In this document: one piece after another, positions 12,003 to 19,422 of the stretch | Position numbering within the stretch: the first letter of the stretch is position 1 | How the letters are laid out: the number at the start of each line of letters is the position of its first letter | Origin: a virus | Virus record (IMG/VR): IMGVR_UViG_3300009537_001285 | Location: 1 to 20,483 of that record | DNA length: 20,483 bases | Strand: one strand, 5' to 3' | Notes under the pieces: model-generated | What the model saw: the letters and a program-made list of their open reading frames with translations, nothing else | Databases searched by the model: none | What the model was told of the DNA's origin: nothing | Program-made: the position numbers and the translations under genes

Positions 12003-14003
12003 ATGGGTGTTCGTGGTGGTCTGCCAGTCGTCTTCAGGAAGGCATCAGGCGATGATGGAAGTCTTCGTCCCGGGACTGTGTTTCGTGCCCCAATCATTTT
12101 TGACTATGGTCGCCTACTCCATACGTGGGAAAAGGTGGGTGTCAGTGCAGCGCGTCTCGTCGAGAGTCAGGATTCTGCGCTGAATTTCAGTCTCGACCAA
12201 GTCCGAATCGGGAAGGGCGCGCCGGTTGGGTTTGCCTTTGCGAACGACGTTACAATTGATGGGAATCGTACAGACGCAACGAATGTATATGTCCCTCGAT
12301 ATGGCGACCGATTCGTATCGGGCGATTATGTGTGCCTTTATGATGATGCCGGATTCTTCAAGGTCGGCAAGGTGACGGGTACACCGACCGGGACGACGAT
12401 TCCGGTCACAACGATAGCGGGTGCGGCTATCACTGACTTGGACGTTATTGGTGGGTATACTTCGCTATCGGGGTCGGAATACTGGGAAAGCGATGATGTG
12501 GATAATAGCGTCGCGGGTCAAGGCGGACTTGGCCTGAACTTTATTGATGGGTCGATTGGGACGGGCGCGACCATATCGCTTTGGGTTCGGACAAGCTCTC
12601 AGACGAAGCAAGTGTTGATGACGGTCTCTGAGCACAAGCCAGACCCTGACTACACGGATACGGGGCGTTGGCAGTTCTTTATTGACACGTCTGGCTTTAT
12701 TGCGTGGGACTTTGAGCGTGAGGATACGTCACATTCGTGGACGAGTGCCGGAACGGTGGCTTTAGATGATGGGCTGTGGCATCATGTGTTAGTCTCGATG
12801 CAATGGGACGGCGTTGCACTTGGGTATATTTACATTGATGGTATTTTGGACAGCACCTTCAACGTCACGGTCTTTACGACGACTGCCGACGACTATCAAT
12901 TACCCCGATTTACGTTGGACAGCATTGGCTTTCCGGTGGAGACATTCCCTGATGGATATTGGCGAACATTGACTGTTGGTGCGAATGAGGACGGGTCAAA
13001 CCCACTGATTGGAGACATTCGTAACGTCCGACTGTATCCGATAGAACCGAATACGCCTGCGAGTCACAAGCAAGACGTTTATGACCTAGCGGGTATTACC
13101 CAAATTGATGTACAGACCTTTCGTGGAGAGAGTGTCCAAATCGCCTACTTATTGATGGATAGGTCTGACCCGGGTGCGGTGTTGGCTGGCTTTTCGGGTG
13201 GTGATAATGCGCCTTATGACTTGAATGCGGTCGGTGGGGCATCGGTCGTGCAAGCCTTCACGGTCTCAAAGAACTTGTGGCCTGACCCGTCTTGTGAGTC
13301 TGGCAATGTTGGGGCATGGGGGTTAGTCCGTTCAGGGACTGTCCTTGAGTTTTATAGTGACACGACTCAGCAGGCATTGGGGACTCGTTCCTTAAAGATG
13401 GAGACGGGTAGTTCGATTGGGTCAACGTATGTGACGATGACGATTCCTGTTGAGAAGGGCGTGAGTTACTATCTGTCTTTCCAATTCAGGCACACGACGA
13501 CGGATTGGCCGGGCTTACGGATTGAAGATACGACGTTGGGGTCTGTGTTGGTAGACGACCTGACAATCGGGTCTGGATTGGGGTCGAACATCTGGCATAC
13601 GTATTCTACGGTCTTGGACATTGCGGATTCAGGTGCAACCGAACACGCCCTTGAGGTTCGATTCTTAGCGCGTTCTGGCGGGGTCGATTGCTGGCTAGAC
13701 GACTTTCAGCTATTCCCGGCCTCATCGGTTCCGGGCGCAGTGGCTGGGCTTGATGGGAATCCGACGTTGATTGTGGCAGGCTCAAATCGTGGCGTGGTAC
13801 AGGTTGGTGTCGAGACACAGTCGGAGGCGTCGGAGGTTCATGTGGTTGATGGTGGGACGCAGAAGCCGGGCCTTTGTGTGTTATATGACCATGCGGGTGT
13901 GCCATGGCATTTGTGGGTCGATAATACGGGTGTGTTGCGAATTGATTCGGACAAGCCGAGTGATGAAGATGCGGACGGCACGATAGTTGGCGTGCAAACG
14001 TAG
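12003..14003 (+). CDS. Receptor-binding protein with LamG-like and carbohydrate-binding-like domains
   Basis: This is a 666-residue protein. ATG 12003 starts three bases after the connector stop, with AAGGG upstream. Residues 1-160 are a virion-attachment-type N-terminus. Residues about 165-350 resemble a LamG/concanavalin A-like jelly roll (TISLWVRTSSQTKQVLMTVS; GLWHHVLVSMQWDG; GYIYIDGILDS). Residues about 423-573 resemble a CBM4/9-like sandwich (NLWPDPSCESGNVGAWGLVR; GTRSLKMETG; YYLSFQFRHTTTDWPG; CWLDDFQLFP). Residues about 580-666 are a tail (VPWHLWVDNTGVLRID) of the type seen at phage fibre C-termini. Two glycan-binding folds suggest it contacts surface polysaccharide of the host. No hydrolase motif was noticed. 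It is followed by a GC-rich hairpin. Confidence 0.7.
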   Translation: MGVRGGLPVVFRKASGDDGSLRPGTVFRAPIIFDYGRLLHTWEKVGVSAARLVESQDSALNFSLDQVRIGKGAPVGFAFANDVTIDGNRTDATNVYVPRYGDRFVSGDYVCLYDDAGFFKVGKVTGTPTGTTIPVTTIAGAAITDLDVIGGYTSLSGSEYWESDDVDNSVAGQGGLGLNFIDGSIGTGATISLWVRTSSQTKQVLMTVSEHKPDPDYTDTGRWQFFIDTSGFIAWDFEREDTSHSWTSAGTVALDDGLWHHVLVSMQWDGVALGYIYIDGILDSTFNVTVFTTTADDYQLPRFTLDSIGFPVETFPDGYWRTLTVGANEDGSNPLIGDIRNVRLYPIEPNTPASHKQDVYDLAGITQIDVQTFRGESVQIAYLLMDRSDPGAVLAGFSGGDNAPYDLNAVGGASVVQAFTVSKNLWPDPSCESGNVGAWGLVRSGTVLEFYSDTTQQALGTRSLKMETGSSIGSTYVTMTIPVEKGVSYYLSFQFRHTTTDWPGLRIEDTTLGSVLVDDLTIGSGLGSNIWHTYSTVLDIADSGATEHALEVRFLARSGGVDCWLDDFQLFPASSVPGAVAGLDGNPTLIVAGSNRGVVQVGVETQSEASEVHVVDGGTQKPGLCVLYDHAGVPWHLWVDNTGVLRIDSDKPSDEDADGTIVGVQT

Positions 14004-14011
14004 CGGAGAGA

Positions 14012-14026
14012 GGCGCGCCGCGCGCC
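14012..14026. terminator. GC-only hairpin after the receptor-binding gene
   Basis: GGCGCG (14012-14017) and CGCGCC (14021-14026) are perfect inverted repeats with a 3-nt loop, followed by ATTT. The stem is very stable, but the T tract is too short for efficient intrinsic termination. It lies 22 bases before the next start codon and could act as a partial terminator. Confidence 0.45.
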
Positions 14027-14048
14027 ATTTCCGCGGGAGTCAAGACAG

Positions 14049-14336
14049 ATGGAGCAGAGTCGATTTGAAGATAAGCTGGACGACCTGATTGTCCGAATCA
14101 ATCGAATTGAGATGGCCGCTTCCGCGTTAGGCGAGAAACACAAGGAGCATTCGACTCTGATGACGGAATCGTTGTCTCAACTGAAAGTGATGTCGCATGC
14201 GATTGAGGGGCAAGTCCGGTTGAACCAGATTGAGATAGCCAAACTCATGACACAGGCGAAGCTCGCGGGCGGGGTTGTCGGTGTCATCGCAGGCGCAATC
14301 AGTGGGCTGCTATCCTCTCTATTTGGAGGTCGATGA
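14049..14336 (+). CDS. XhlA-like membrane protein, putative lysis accessory
   Basis: This is a 95-residue protein. ATG 14049 has CGGGAG upstream. Residues 1-68 are a coiled coil (SRFEDKLDDLIVRINRIEMA, EKHKEHSTLMTESLSQLKVM), followed by one hydrophobic segment, LAGGVVGVIAGAISGLLSSL, and a short basic end (FGGR). Coiled coil plus C-terminal single membrane span is the layout of Bacillus-phage XhlA and related cell-surface proteins that assist holin and endolysin. No endolysin gene is visible in the window, so the lytic role is a family-based inference. It is followed one base later by the next gene. Confidence 0.6.
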   Translation: MEQSRFEDKLDDLIVRINRIEMAASALGEKHKEHSTLMTESLSQLKVMSHAIEGQVRLNQIEIAKLMTQAKLAGGVVGVIAGAISGLLSSLFGGR

Positions 14337-14337
14337 G

Positions 14338-14778
14338 ATGGCATTTACGACAGCAACACGACTCAAGGACCTGTTACGACAAGCGTCGGGCACATCACCG
14401 TATGGCGTGCCGTCGTCGGCGGCAATCACGAACGCGGTCAACGCTGCCAACGGCGAGCTTGAGAAGATGGGTGTGCCATCGACGGAGACGGACGCTGGAC
14501 TACTGGGCGCAGCGGACTTGTTGGCGTTGGCGTACTTGGGCGTGGGTCAAAGCCTCTTTCAGGGTGCACGAGGACAGCATCTGCCTAGCCCAGATTCGGT
14601 TCGACGTGGCAGCACGGTTGCCCGTACAATGGCTTTGGAGATGGCGGGTCGGTACATCAGTCACAGTCGTCGTCTTCCGAACGCTGTCAGAAACCGGAAC
14701 TGGGCAAACCAACGGGGAGGGCAGTTATGGGGAGACAGCGAGGCGGACGGTCGTCACAACCGCGACAGCAAGAAGTAG
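14338..14778 (+). CDS. Hypothetical phage protein
   Basis: This is a 146-residue protein. I chose ATG 14338 because GGAGG lies eight bases upstream inside the end of the preceding gene, whose stop is just before it. The N-terminal half is Ala/Thr rich and helical (AFTTATRLKDLLRQASG, SAAITNAVNAANGELEKMG, DLLALAYLGVGQSLFQGARG). The C-terminal half is basic (MAGRYISHSRRLPNAVRNRN). It overlaps the following HTH gene by 52 bases. I do not recognise it. A virion or packaging-related role is suggested only by neighbours. Confidence 0.65.
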   Translation: MAFTTATRLKDLLRQASGTSPYGVPSSAAITNAVNAANGELEKMGVPSTETDAGLLGAADLLALAYLGVGQSLFQGARGQHLPSPDSVRRGSTVARTMALEMAGRYISHSRRLPNAVRNRNWANQRGGQLWGDSEADGRHNRDSKK

Positions 14779-15095
14779 AGCCTGAGCCGTTCTTGTCGGT
14801 AGCACACCGAATCTGTGCTGACTATAAATCGGGTATGAGCCTATCTGCAGTTGGCGCGGCTTATGGCATGGGTGCTTCTAAGGTTCGTCGAATCCTAGTG
14901 GAGAATGGCGTTGAGATTCGGCCTGCCCATGCGCCGAAGGGTCGGAGTCGTGGCTCAACGGCATGGTTCACGATTGATGCCGAGATTGAACGCCGTGTCA
15001 ACGAGTTTGTTGCGGAGACGGGTGCGAACAGGTCGCTCTTGATGAATGCTGCGCTCGACATCTACTTGACGATATTGGGGAGGATACGTTGGTGA
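14727..15095 (+). CDS. HTH plus ribbon-helix-helix-like DNA-binding protein
   Basis: This is a 122-residue protein starting at ATG 14727 inside the preceding gene, with GGGGAGGG upstream. The N-terminal 20 residues are polar. Residues about 28-66 form a resolvase-type HTH (SGMSLSAVGAAYGMGASKVR RILVENG). Residues about 80-118 read as a ribbon-helix-helix motif (TAWFTIDAEIERRVNEFVAE, then GANRSLLMNAALDIYL). Two DNA-binding motifs directly before a TerS-like gene suggest a regulator of the packaging operon or part of DNA recognition at the packaging site. Its stop overlaps the next start (GTGA 15092-15095), so the two are coupled. Confidence 0.65.
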   Translation: MGRQRGGRSSQPRQQEVEPEPFLSVAHRICADYKSGMSLSAVGAAYGMGASKVRRILVENGVEIRPAHAPKGRSRGSTAWFTIDAEIERRVNEFVAETGANRSLLMNAALDIYLTILGRIRW

Positions 15096-15550
15096 ACGAG
15101 ATTGTCTTCACAGGCCGATGCAAGATATGTAAGTCAGAATCGGGTCAGGCATTGACTCGCCTCCAAATAGCGGGTGTGCCGACCGGGGAAATCGTCAAGA
15201 TGTTCCCTGCCTTGAAGTTGAGTGCGCCGATGGTGAGCCGTCACCGAAACCATTACACCGACCCGTCCGCCGTCTTAGAAGTAGAGGACGTGTCTGACCA
15301 TGAGTTCATTGACATGGCGAGACTGTTGGCAGTGATCTATCTCCGAAAGGGCATCGGCGGGGCGGCCCTGTCGATGAATGAAGTCCGACACGTCCAAGCG
15401 ACGATGCGAGGAATTGCTGACCGACGCCATATCAAAGACGCTCAGAAAGAGCAGACGGCGTTGGAGGACTTGCTGAAGAAGGCGTCGGAGAGCAAATGGA
15501 AGTATGCCGACGCAGAAACTGTAGATGACGTGGAGGCGATGAGGATTTAA
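15092..15550 (+). CDS. Putative terminase small subunit (zinc/HTH protein)
   Basis: This is a 152-residue protein. I chose GTG 15092, eight bases after GGGGAGG and overlapping the upstream TGA; the in-frame TTG 15089 is closer to the ribosome binding site. The N-terminus has C-x2-C (RCKICKSE) and an HTH (ALTRLQIAGVPTGEIVKMF then APMVSRHRNHY). This C-x2-C/HTH/SRHxxHY layout is familiar from small terminase-like or DNA-recognition proteins of phages. The C-terminal half is helical (MARLLAVIYLRKG, NEVRHVQATMRGIADRRHI), fitting oligomerisation. TerL lies 861 bases downstream. The gap between this gene and the next + strand gene is filled by the inverted-repeat cassette at 15555-15971. Confidence 0.55.
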   Translation: MNEIVFTGRCKICKSESGQALTRLQIAGVPTGEIVKMFPALKLSAPMVSRHRNHYTDPSAVLEVEDVSDHEFIDMARLLAVIYLRKGIGGAALSMNEVRHVQATMRGIADRRHIKDAQKEQTALEDLLKKASESKWKYADAETVDDVEAMRI

Positions 15551-15554
15551 GATG

Positions 15555-15971
15555 GCAGATTGAAAGTTGAAGATTGAGGAATTATCTTCGTTGTGCTGTC
15601 TTTCGAGAGGCGGCGAAGATTCTTGTAAGTTCGTCGGCTTCCTTGAGTAAGGATTCGACGACGTTTTCTGTCGTTAGCTTTTCGTCGAGTGCGAACTGAA
15701 CCCAGAAGTGGGATTCGTCAGACTCTTCGAGGGCTATACTTAGTTTCGACGTAAATGCAGACTTTGACTGTGCGAGATTGGCTGCCCTGTAATTGGCGGC
15801 AACTGAGGTTGATGAGCGAATGATTTGACTGGCGATGTGTTGTCCAAGCAAAGTGTTTGGCATCGAGAGTGCGAACTTCACGCAACGATGGGCAAACTGC
15901 TTGGTTCTGTCTTTCAGGTCATTGGCGTTCATGTTTGTCTCCTTGTCTTCAATCTTCAACTTTCAATCTGC
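15555..15971. mobile_element. 417-bp cassette with perfect 22-bp inverted ends carrying a four-helix-bundle gene
   Basis: The left end 15555-15576 and right end 15950-15971 are perfect 22-bp inverted repeats (beginning GCAGATTGAAAGTTGAAG). Between them lies one gene on the minus strand, opposite to all phage genes, with its leader running into the right end. The insertion begins only 4 bases after the TerS-like stop and ends 27 bases before the next start, so phage coding sequence is intact. No transposase is encoded and no clear target-site duplication is seen. The right end is identical to one arm of the solo hairpin at 3785-3845. It is likely a non-autonomous mobile or REP-like unit. Confidence 0.8.
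15582..15932 (-). CDS. Four-helix-bundle protein (S23/TIGR02436-like)
   Basis: This is a 116-residue protein on the minus strand. I chose ATG at 15932 (MNANDLKDRTKQF) because AAGGAG lies seven bases upstream; the open frame extends 9 codons into the inverted repeat. Conserved features of the family are visible: LKDRTKQFAHRCVKFALSMP, then LLGQHIASQIIRSSTSVAAN, then YRAANLAQSKSAF, then KLSIALEESDESHFWVQFAL and LLKEADELTRIFAASRKTA. The RSSTSVAANYREA-type motif and E-x-D-E-x-x-FW are the best diagnostics. Relatives are encoded in 23S rRNA intervening sequences, scattered in bacterial genomes, and as Avd in diversity-generating retroelements; they form pentameric helical barrels. The biochemical role is unknown. 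It is the only minus-strand gene here and sits in an inverted-repeat cassette. Confidence 0.9.
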   Translation of the reverse strand: MNANDLKDRTKQFAHRCVKFALSMPNTLLGQHIASQIIRSSTSVAANYRAANLAQSKSAFTSKLSIALEESDESHFWVQFALDEKLTTENVVESLLKEADELTRIFAASRKTAQRR

Positions 15972-15998
15972 AATCTTCGATACTCAAGGGGTGGTCTG

Positions 15999-16415
15999 AT
16001 GTTAGAGAAGCGGCAAATCGGAATAGCGGTCTTGGTCTTCGGAGTAGCTGCCCTCGCCTTGATGGTTTTGTTGGTCTGGGCAATCGCGGCTCCGGCGAAT
16101 GCGGAAGTGATCCCCATTGACCTAGAGATTCGGCATCGCGGCTCGTTGGAGGTGCTGGGCTATGAGTTCCGTGTTGTCTATCACCGCTCGCCAACTTCCC
16201 GTTGGGTAGTCAGCTATTGGTCTCCGCCCCACCCGAAGTACAGCCTAATTCGGTATCAACGGAAGGGTCGCTATTATGTACCTCCGACCGTGCGGGTGTG
16301 GCTAATCCCGCCTGATGGGTGTTACCAGTTCGATGTCTTCGTCCGGGTCGTGGGGAAAGGCTATAACTCGGCATGGTCTGACCCTGCGACGATGGTGTCA
16401 ACGGGATATGAATGA
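15999..16415 (+). CDS. Secreted or membrane-anchored protein of unknown function
   Basis: This is a 138-residue protein. I chose ATG 15999, with AAGGGGTGG upstream; the open frame extends back through the cassette to 15825 without a ribosome binding site. The N-terminus is a signal sequence: basic residues EKRQ, then hydrophobic IGIAVLVFGVAALALMVLLV, then a possible signal peptidase site after APANA (residue 35). The remainder is a beta-rich, Tyr/Trp-rich domain of about 100 residues (LGYEFRVVYHRSPTSRWVVS, GCYQFDVFVRVVGKGYNSAW), with an Ig or fibronectin-III flavour. Its stop overlaps the TerL start (ATGA). A secreted protein inside the terminase operon is unexpected; the role is unknown. Confidence 0.65.
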   Translation: MLEKRQIGIAVLVFGVAALALMVLLVWAIAAPANAEVIPIDLEIRHRGSLEVLGYEFRVVYHRSPTSRWVVSYWSPPHPKYSLIRYQRKGRYYVPPTVRVWLIPPDGCYQFDVFVRVVGKGYNSAWSDPATMVSTGYE

Positions 16416-17797
16416 TGGTCGATGAAGCTGTGTTGGCTGCGTGTGCCTCAGACGATGTCGAATTTGGGCATCGTTTTCTGGGTTGGCATGCGTTCCCTGA
16501 ACAGGCACACTGGCTGAGAAGTGCATCGAGGCCAGTCAACATCTGCCGAGCGGGCAACCGGTGGGGCAAGACGGAAAGTCTGGCAATCCGGCATCTCCGC
16601 ATGAACGCCTTCAAGGTGCGTGATGCGACGCTCTACGATTGGGACATGCCGTACCAGACGGTGAACACCTCGCTTTCTCTTGACCAAGCGTCACTGCCAC
16701 TTCGGAAGGCATGGCAGATGCTGAATCGTCCATCTGGTCAGTTGTTCAGGGCCGCCTTCGTCGACCGGTACGTCCACACTCCGTTCCCGCGCATCGAGTT
16801 CAGGAACGGCTCGGTATGGTGGGCACGGTCAACGACAGGCAAGGGGAAGTACCTCGAAGGACACGACTTCGATTATGTGTCAAATGATGAGGGTGCGTTC
16901 GACCCCTACCTCGACTACATACTTGATGAAGTCCTGCTGATTCGCCTTATCGACCGTGGTGGTCAACTCGACCTTATCTCGACGGGTAAGCGTGGCTCGG
17001 CCTTCAACAAGCGGTTCAAGGCAGGACTTGATGACCCGGACGTGTTCACCTATCAGGGTCGGACTCTCGACAATCCAAACCTGAACCAAGCGAGTCTGTC
17101 GCGGTTGATGGCAACCCTCAGCGAAGATGTCATCGCTGAACGCTTTGAGGGTGGCGAGCGGAGTGGTGAAGGCCGAATCCCCAATGAGTGGGTCTGGTAC
17201 GCGATGACGCTGGCAACGGGGTTCAGCCCTCGTCTTGTCGGTCATCGTTATGTGACGGCATGGGACCTAGCCCAGAAGCGCAACTACACAGTCGGCGTCA
17301 CGCTGGACATTACAGCGAAGCCGTACCAAGTCGTGGCGTGGGAGATGTTCAATGAGCCGACGCTCCGCGCTGAGGGGATTACCTTCGGGCCGGGTGAGAC
17401 GTATTGGGACTACGTCTATGACAGGATTCGTAGGCGGCATTCCATCTATGGTGGGCTGTGCTACTACGACGGTACGGGCATGGGTGCTGTCGTGGGTGAC
17501 GGGATTGCCGACATCGGTGCGGAATGCGTCCTGTTCACAACGCAGGTCAAGGCCGAAATCATCAGCGCACTTGAGCTGGGGTTTGGGCTAGGCGCAGTTG
17601 GGCTGCCGGACCTGAGTAAAGTGTTGCCGGACATGACGACATGGAACTTCCAAGACGAGCTTGAGGAAGTCAACGTCGAACTTGAGGGGCTGGACACGGC
17701 AACGGCACTTGGGCTTTGTCTGTGGAGTGTCCGGTCAGAGTTGAGCAGTGCTGGAATTTACCGAGTCAGACCGAGGCTTGGACAGGTGGCGGCGTAA
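16412..17797 (+). CDS. terL: Terminase large subunit
   Basis: This 461-residue ATPase-nuclease pumps DNA into the prohead and cuts concatemers. The Walker A-like motif is RAGNRWGKTE (46-55, Lys53), and Walker B ends in DE (FDYVSNDEGAF, D159-E160). The coupling motif is STGKRG (190-195). The RNase H-fold nuclease region has D285 in TAWDLAQKRNYTVG, D353 in YYDGTGMG and D428 in LDTATALGLCLW as metal-binding candidates. The length is normal for TerL. ATG 16412 overlaps the upstream stop as ATGA; ATG 16415 is an in-frame alternative. The ribosome binding site is weak (CGGGAT), so translation probably depends on coupling. The portal gene follows 13 bases later. Confidence 0.93.
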   Translation: MMVDEAVLAACASDDVEFGHRFLGWHAFPEQAHWLRSASRPVNICRAGNRWGKTESLAIRHLRMNAFKVRDATLYDWDMPYQTVNTSLSLDQASLPLRKAWQMLNRPSGQLFRAAFVDRYVHTPFPRIEFRNGSVWWARSTTGKGKYLEGHDFDYVSNDEGAFDPYLDYILDEVLLIRLIDRGGQLDLISTGKRGSAFNKRFKAGLDDPDVFTYQGRTLDNPNLNQASLSRLMATLSEDVIAERFEGGERSGEGRIPNEWVWYAMTLATGFSPRLVGHRYVTAWDLAQKRNYTVGVTLDITAKPYQVVAWEMFNEPTLRAEGITFGPGETYWDYVYDRIRRRHSIYGGLCYYDGTGMGAVVGDGIADIGAECVLFTTQVKAEIISALELGFGLGAVGLPDLSKVLPDMTTWNFQDELEEVNVELEGLDTATALGLCLWSVRSELSSAGIYRVRPRLGQVAA

Positions 17798-17810
17798 CAG
17801 GGAGAAGTCA

Positions 17811-19136
17811 ATGACACAAGCGGAGGCGGCGATATTCACCGCAGCACAGGCGAAGATAGATGCGAGGAAAGCGGCATCGGTTGGGCTTGCCCCGCGTTCA
17901 CGGTCAGGGGTTCGTGGGCTTCCGAAGAAACGAGGGAGGTCGGTGACCCGGCCTATTGCTGCGTTCGGTCAAACACTCGGTCGTGAGGCTTGGCTTTACG
18001 ACAATAACGCGATGTTGTCAGACCTGTACCGCTACCTGCGTCGATGGGTCCCCCTCATCAATAACGGCATTGCGACATGGGTTGACCTCTGCACCGCGGG
18101 TTCGTCTGTGCAGCTTGATGGCGGTACCGCTCGTCAGAAGGACGAGGCGACGGTGCGAATGAAGGCGCTCAGTCAGCGGGTCTATCAGTACATCTTTGAC
18201 CGGGGTGATGGCATGAAGAAGCTGGATAGGCTTTTCTTCGGCGAACTGTTCACCGGTGGCCGGTTCGCTGCGGAGATTGTGCCGTATCCAGACTTGAGCG
18301 GCGTGAGCCATGTTGTCTTGCCGGACGCCTTCGCAATCGAGGTGGGTGTCGATGCAGACGGCAAGAAGATTGGCATGAAGGACTACGTTTCCGGTGAAGT
18401 CAAACCCCTGCCGATTGACCGTATGTTCTTCACAGTCTTTGAGCCGGACAGTGCGACCCCGTATGGTCGAAGCCTGTTGGACTCAATCCTCTGGGTCACA
18501 GAAATCAAGGAACGTCTTTATGACGACATGGCGAAGTCGTCGCATAATACGGCATATCGGCGCTATGCAATCAGTGTTGAGCCACCGCCTCCGTTGGGTG
18601 GGGAGGCGCCTGCCGATTATGAGAGTCGGGCAAACTCTGAGTTCGAGGAAACTGAGAAGATATTCCGTGACCTTGATGTTGATGACAACCTCGTCTTCTG
18701 GTCAAACACGAATGTGAATGTGCTCGGTGCCCAACAGAGTGCCCTTGCCTTTGAGTGGGCGTCAAATGTGGGCATGGTGGCGAACGACATCATGGCGGGT
18801 CTACGGTTGCCGTCGTGGGCGTTGAATTGGAACTTGGGGACGACGAAGAACTGGGTAGGCTCTCAGCATGACTTACTCATGCAGCGAGTCAACACCGTCT
18901 CTGAGTTTGGCGCGGCCTTCGTGGATTGGGTCTGTAACACTGACCTTGCGATGAGTGGTAGCCCTGTCCGATGCAAACAGACGTACAAGCCAATCCGTGA
19001 CCCCGGTGCGTTGATTGCGGCCCGAGCTGACAAGTTCCTGTTCGATGTCGTTGACATGAAAGTCACTCGCGGCTACATCAGCAAGGACGATGGGGCGAGA
19101 GAACTGGGCTATAACCGAGCCTATAACCAAGACTAA
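17811..19136 (+). CDS. Portal protein
   Basis: This is a 441-residue protein. I chose ATG 17811, with AGGGAG seven bases upstream; the longer open frame to 17748 overlaps the TerL end without a ribosome binding site. A basic N-terminus is followed by the portal wing region (LYRYLRRWVPLINNGIATWV, LDRLFFGELFTGGRFAAEIV, DRMFFTVFEPDSATPYGRSL). The stem/helix region is LDSILWVTEIKERLYDDMAK. Then comes a tunnel-type helix region (ALAFEWASNVGMVANDIMAG, NWVGSQHDLLMQRVNTVSEF). This order and the position right after TerL are standard for portal proteins, which form the dodecameric DNA gate at the capsid vertex. It resembles the SPP1/Mu gp29-like class more than the HK97 class, but that placement is by impression. 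Confidence 0.88.
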   Translation: MTQAEAAIFTAAQAKIDARKAASVGLAPRSRSGVRGLPKKRGRSVTRPIAAFGQTLGREAWLYDNNAMLSDLYRYLRRWVPLINNGIATWVDLCTAGSSVQLDGGTARQKDEATVRMKALSQRVYQYIFDRGDGMKKLDRLFFGELFTGGRFAAEIVPYPDLSGVSHVVLPDAFAIEVGVDADGKKIGMKDYVSGEVKPLPIDRMFFTVFEPDSATPYGRSLLDSILWVTEIKERLYDDMAKSSHNTAYRRYAISVEPPPPLGGEAPADYESRANSEFEETEKIFRDLDVDDNLVFWSNTNVNVLGAQQSALAFEWASNVGMVANDIMAGLRLPSWALNWNLGTTKNWVGSQHDLLMQRVNTVSEFGAAFVDWVCNTDLAMSGSPVRCKQTYKPIRDPGALIAARADKFLFDVVDMKVTRGYISKDDGARELGYNRAYNQD

Positions 19137-19146
19137 GGAGGCAAAC

Positions 19147-19422
19147 ATGGGTCAATCGAAGCGTATGGAAGTGACGTTGACACCGATAGGGAACGGTGAA
19201 GTCGCGCCTTATGATTTCGCTCGAATCATCAAGCGAATCGACACGATTCTTGACCGTGGCGAATCTCAAGGTGAGCTTGAGCGGTACGAGGTGTCGGGCG
19301 AAGGGGGTGTCACCGCCTTCGCCGCCAAATGGCGGGTAGTCAACACCAATGCAGGAGGGACATGGGCCAACCCAATTGATGGCAAGTCTACGAATGAGGT
19401 GAATGGCGATGAAAAGGAATAG
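19147..19422 (+). CDS. Small hypothetical protein after portal
   Basis: This is a 91-residue protein. ATG 19147 follows AAGGAGG at 19135-19141, which overlaps the portal stop. A beta-strand plus helix core is seen (KRMEVTLTPIGNGEVAPYDF, then ARIIKRIDTILDRGESQGEL), followed by a strand region (VTAFAAKWRVVNTNAGG) and a short polar tail. The function is unknown. It overlaps the next small gene by 14 bases. Small proteins between portal and prohead protease occur in many phages and may join the portal or head, but nothing here is diagnostic. Confidence 0.65.
   Translation: MGQSKRMEVTLTPIGNGEVAPYDFARIIKRIDTILDRGESQGELERYEVSGEGGVTAFAAKWRVVNTNAGGTWANPIDGKSTNEVNGDEKE

Noticed and set aside
14333-14785. 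Arg-rich 150-residue alternative frame
   Set aside because: It is a shadow of the 14338-14778 gene, which has the better ribosome binding site and normal composition.
15582-15932. Avd of a diversity-generating retroelement
   Set aside because: The protein family is the same, but no reverse transcriptase or template/variable repeat pair was seen, and the inverted-repeat cassette is not a retroelement layout.
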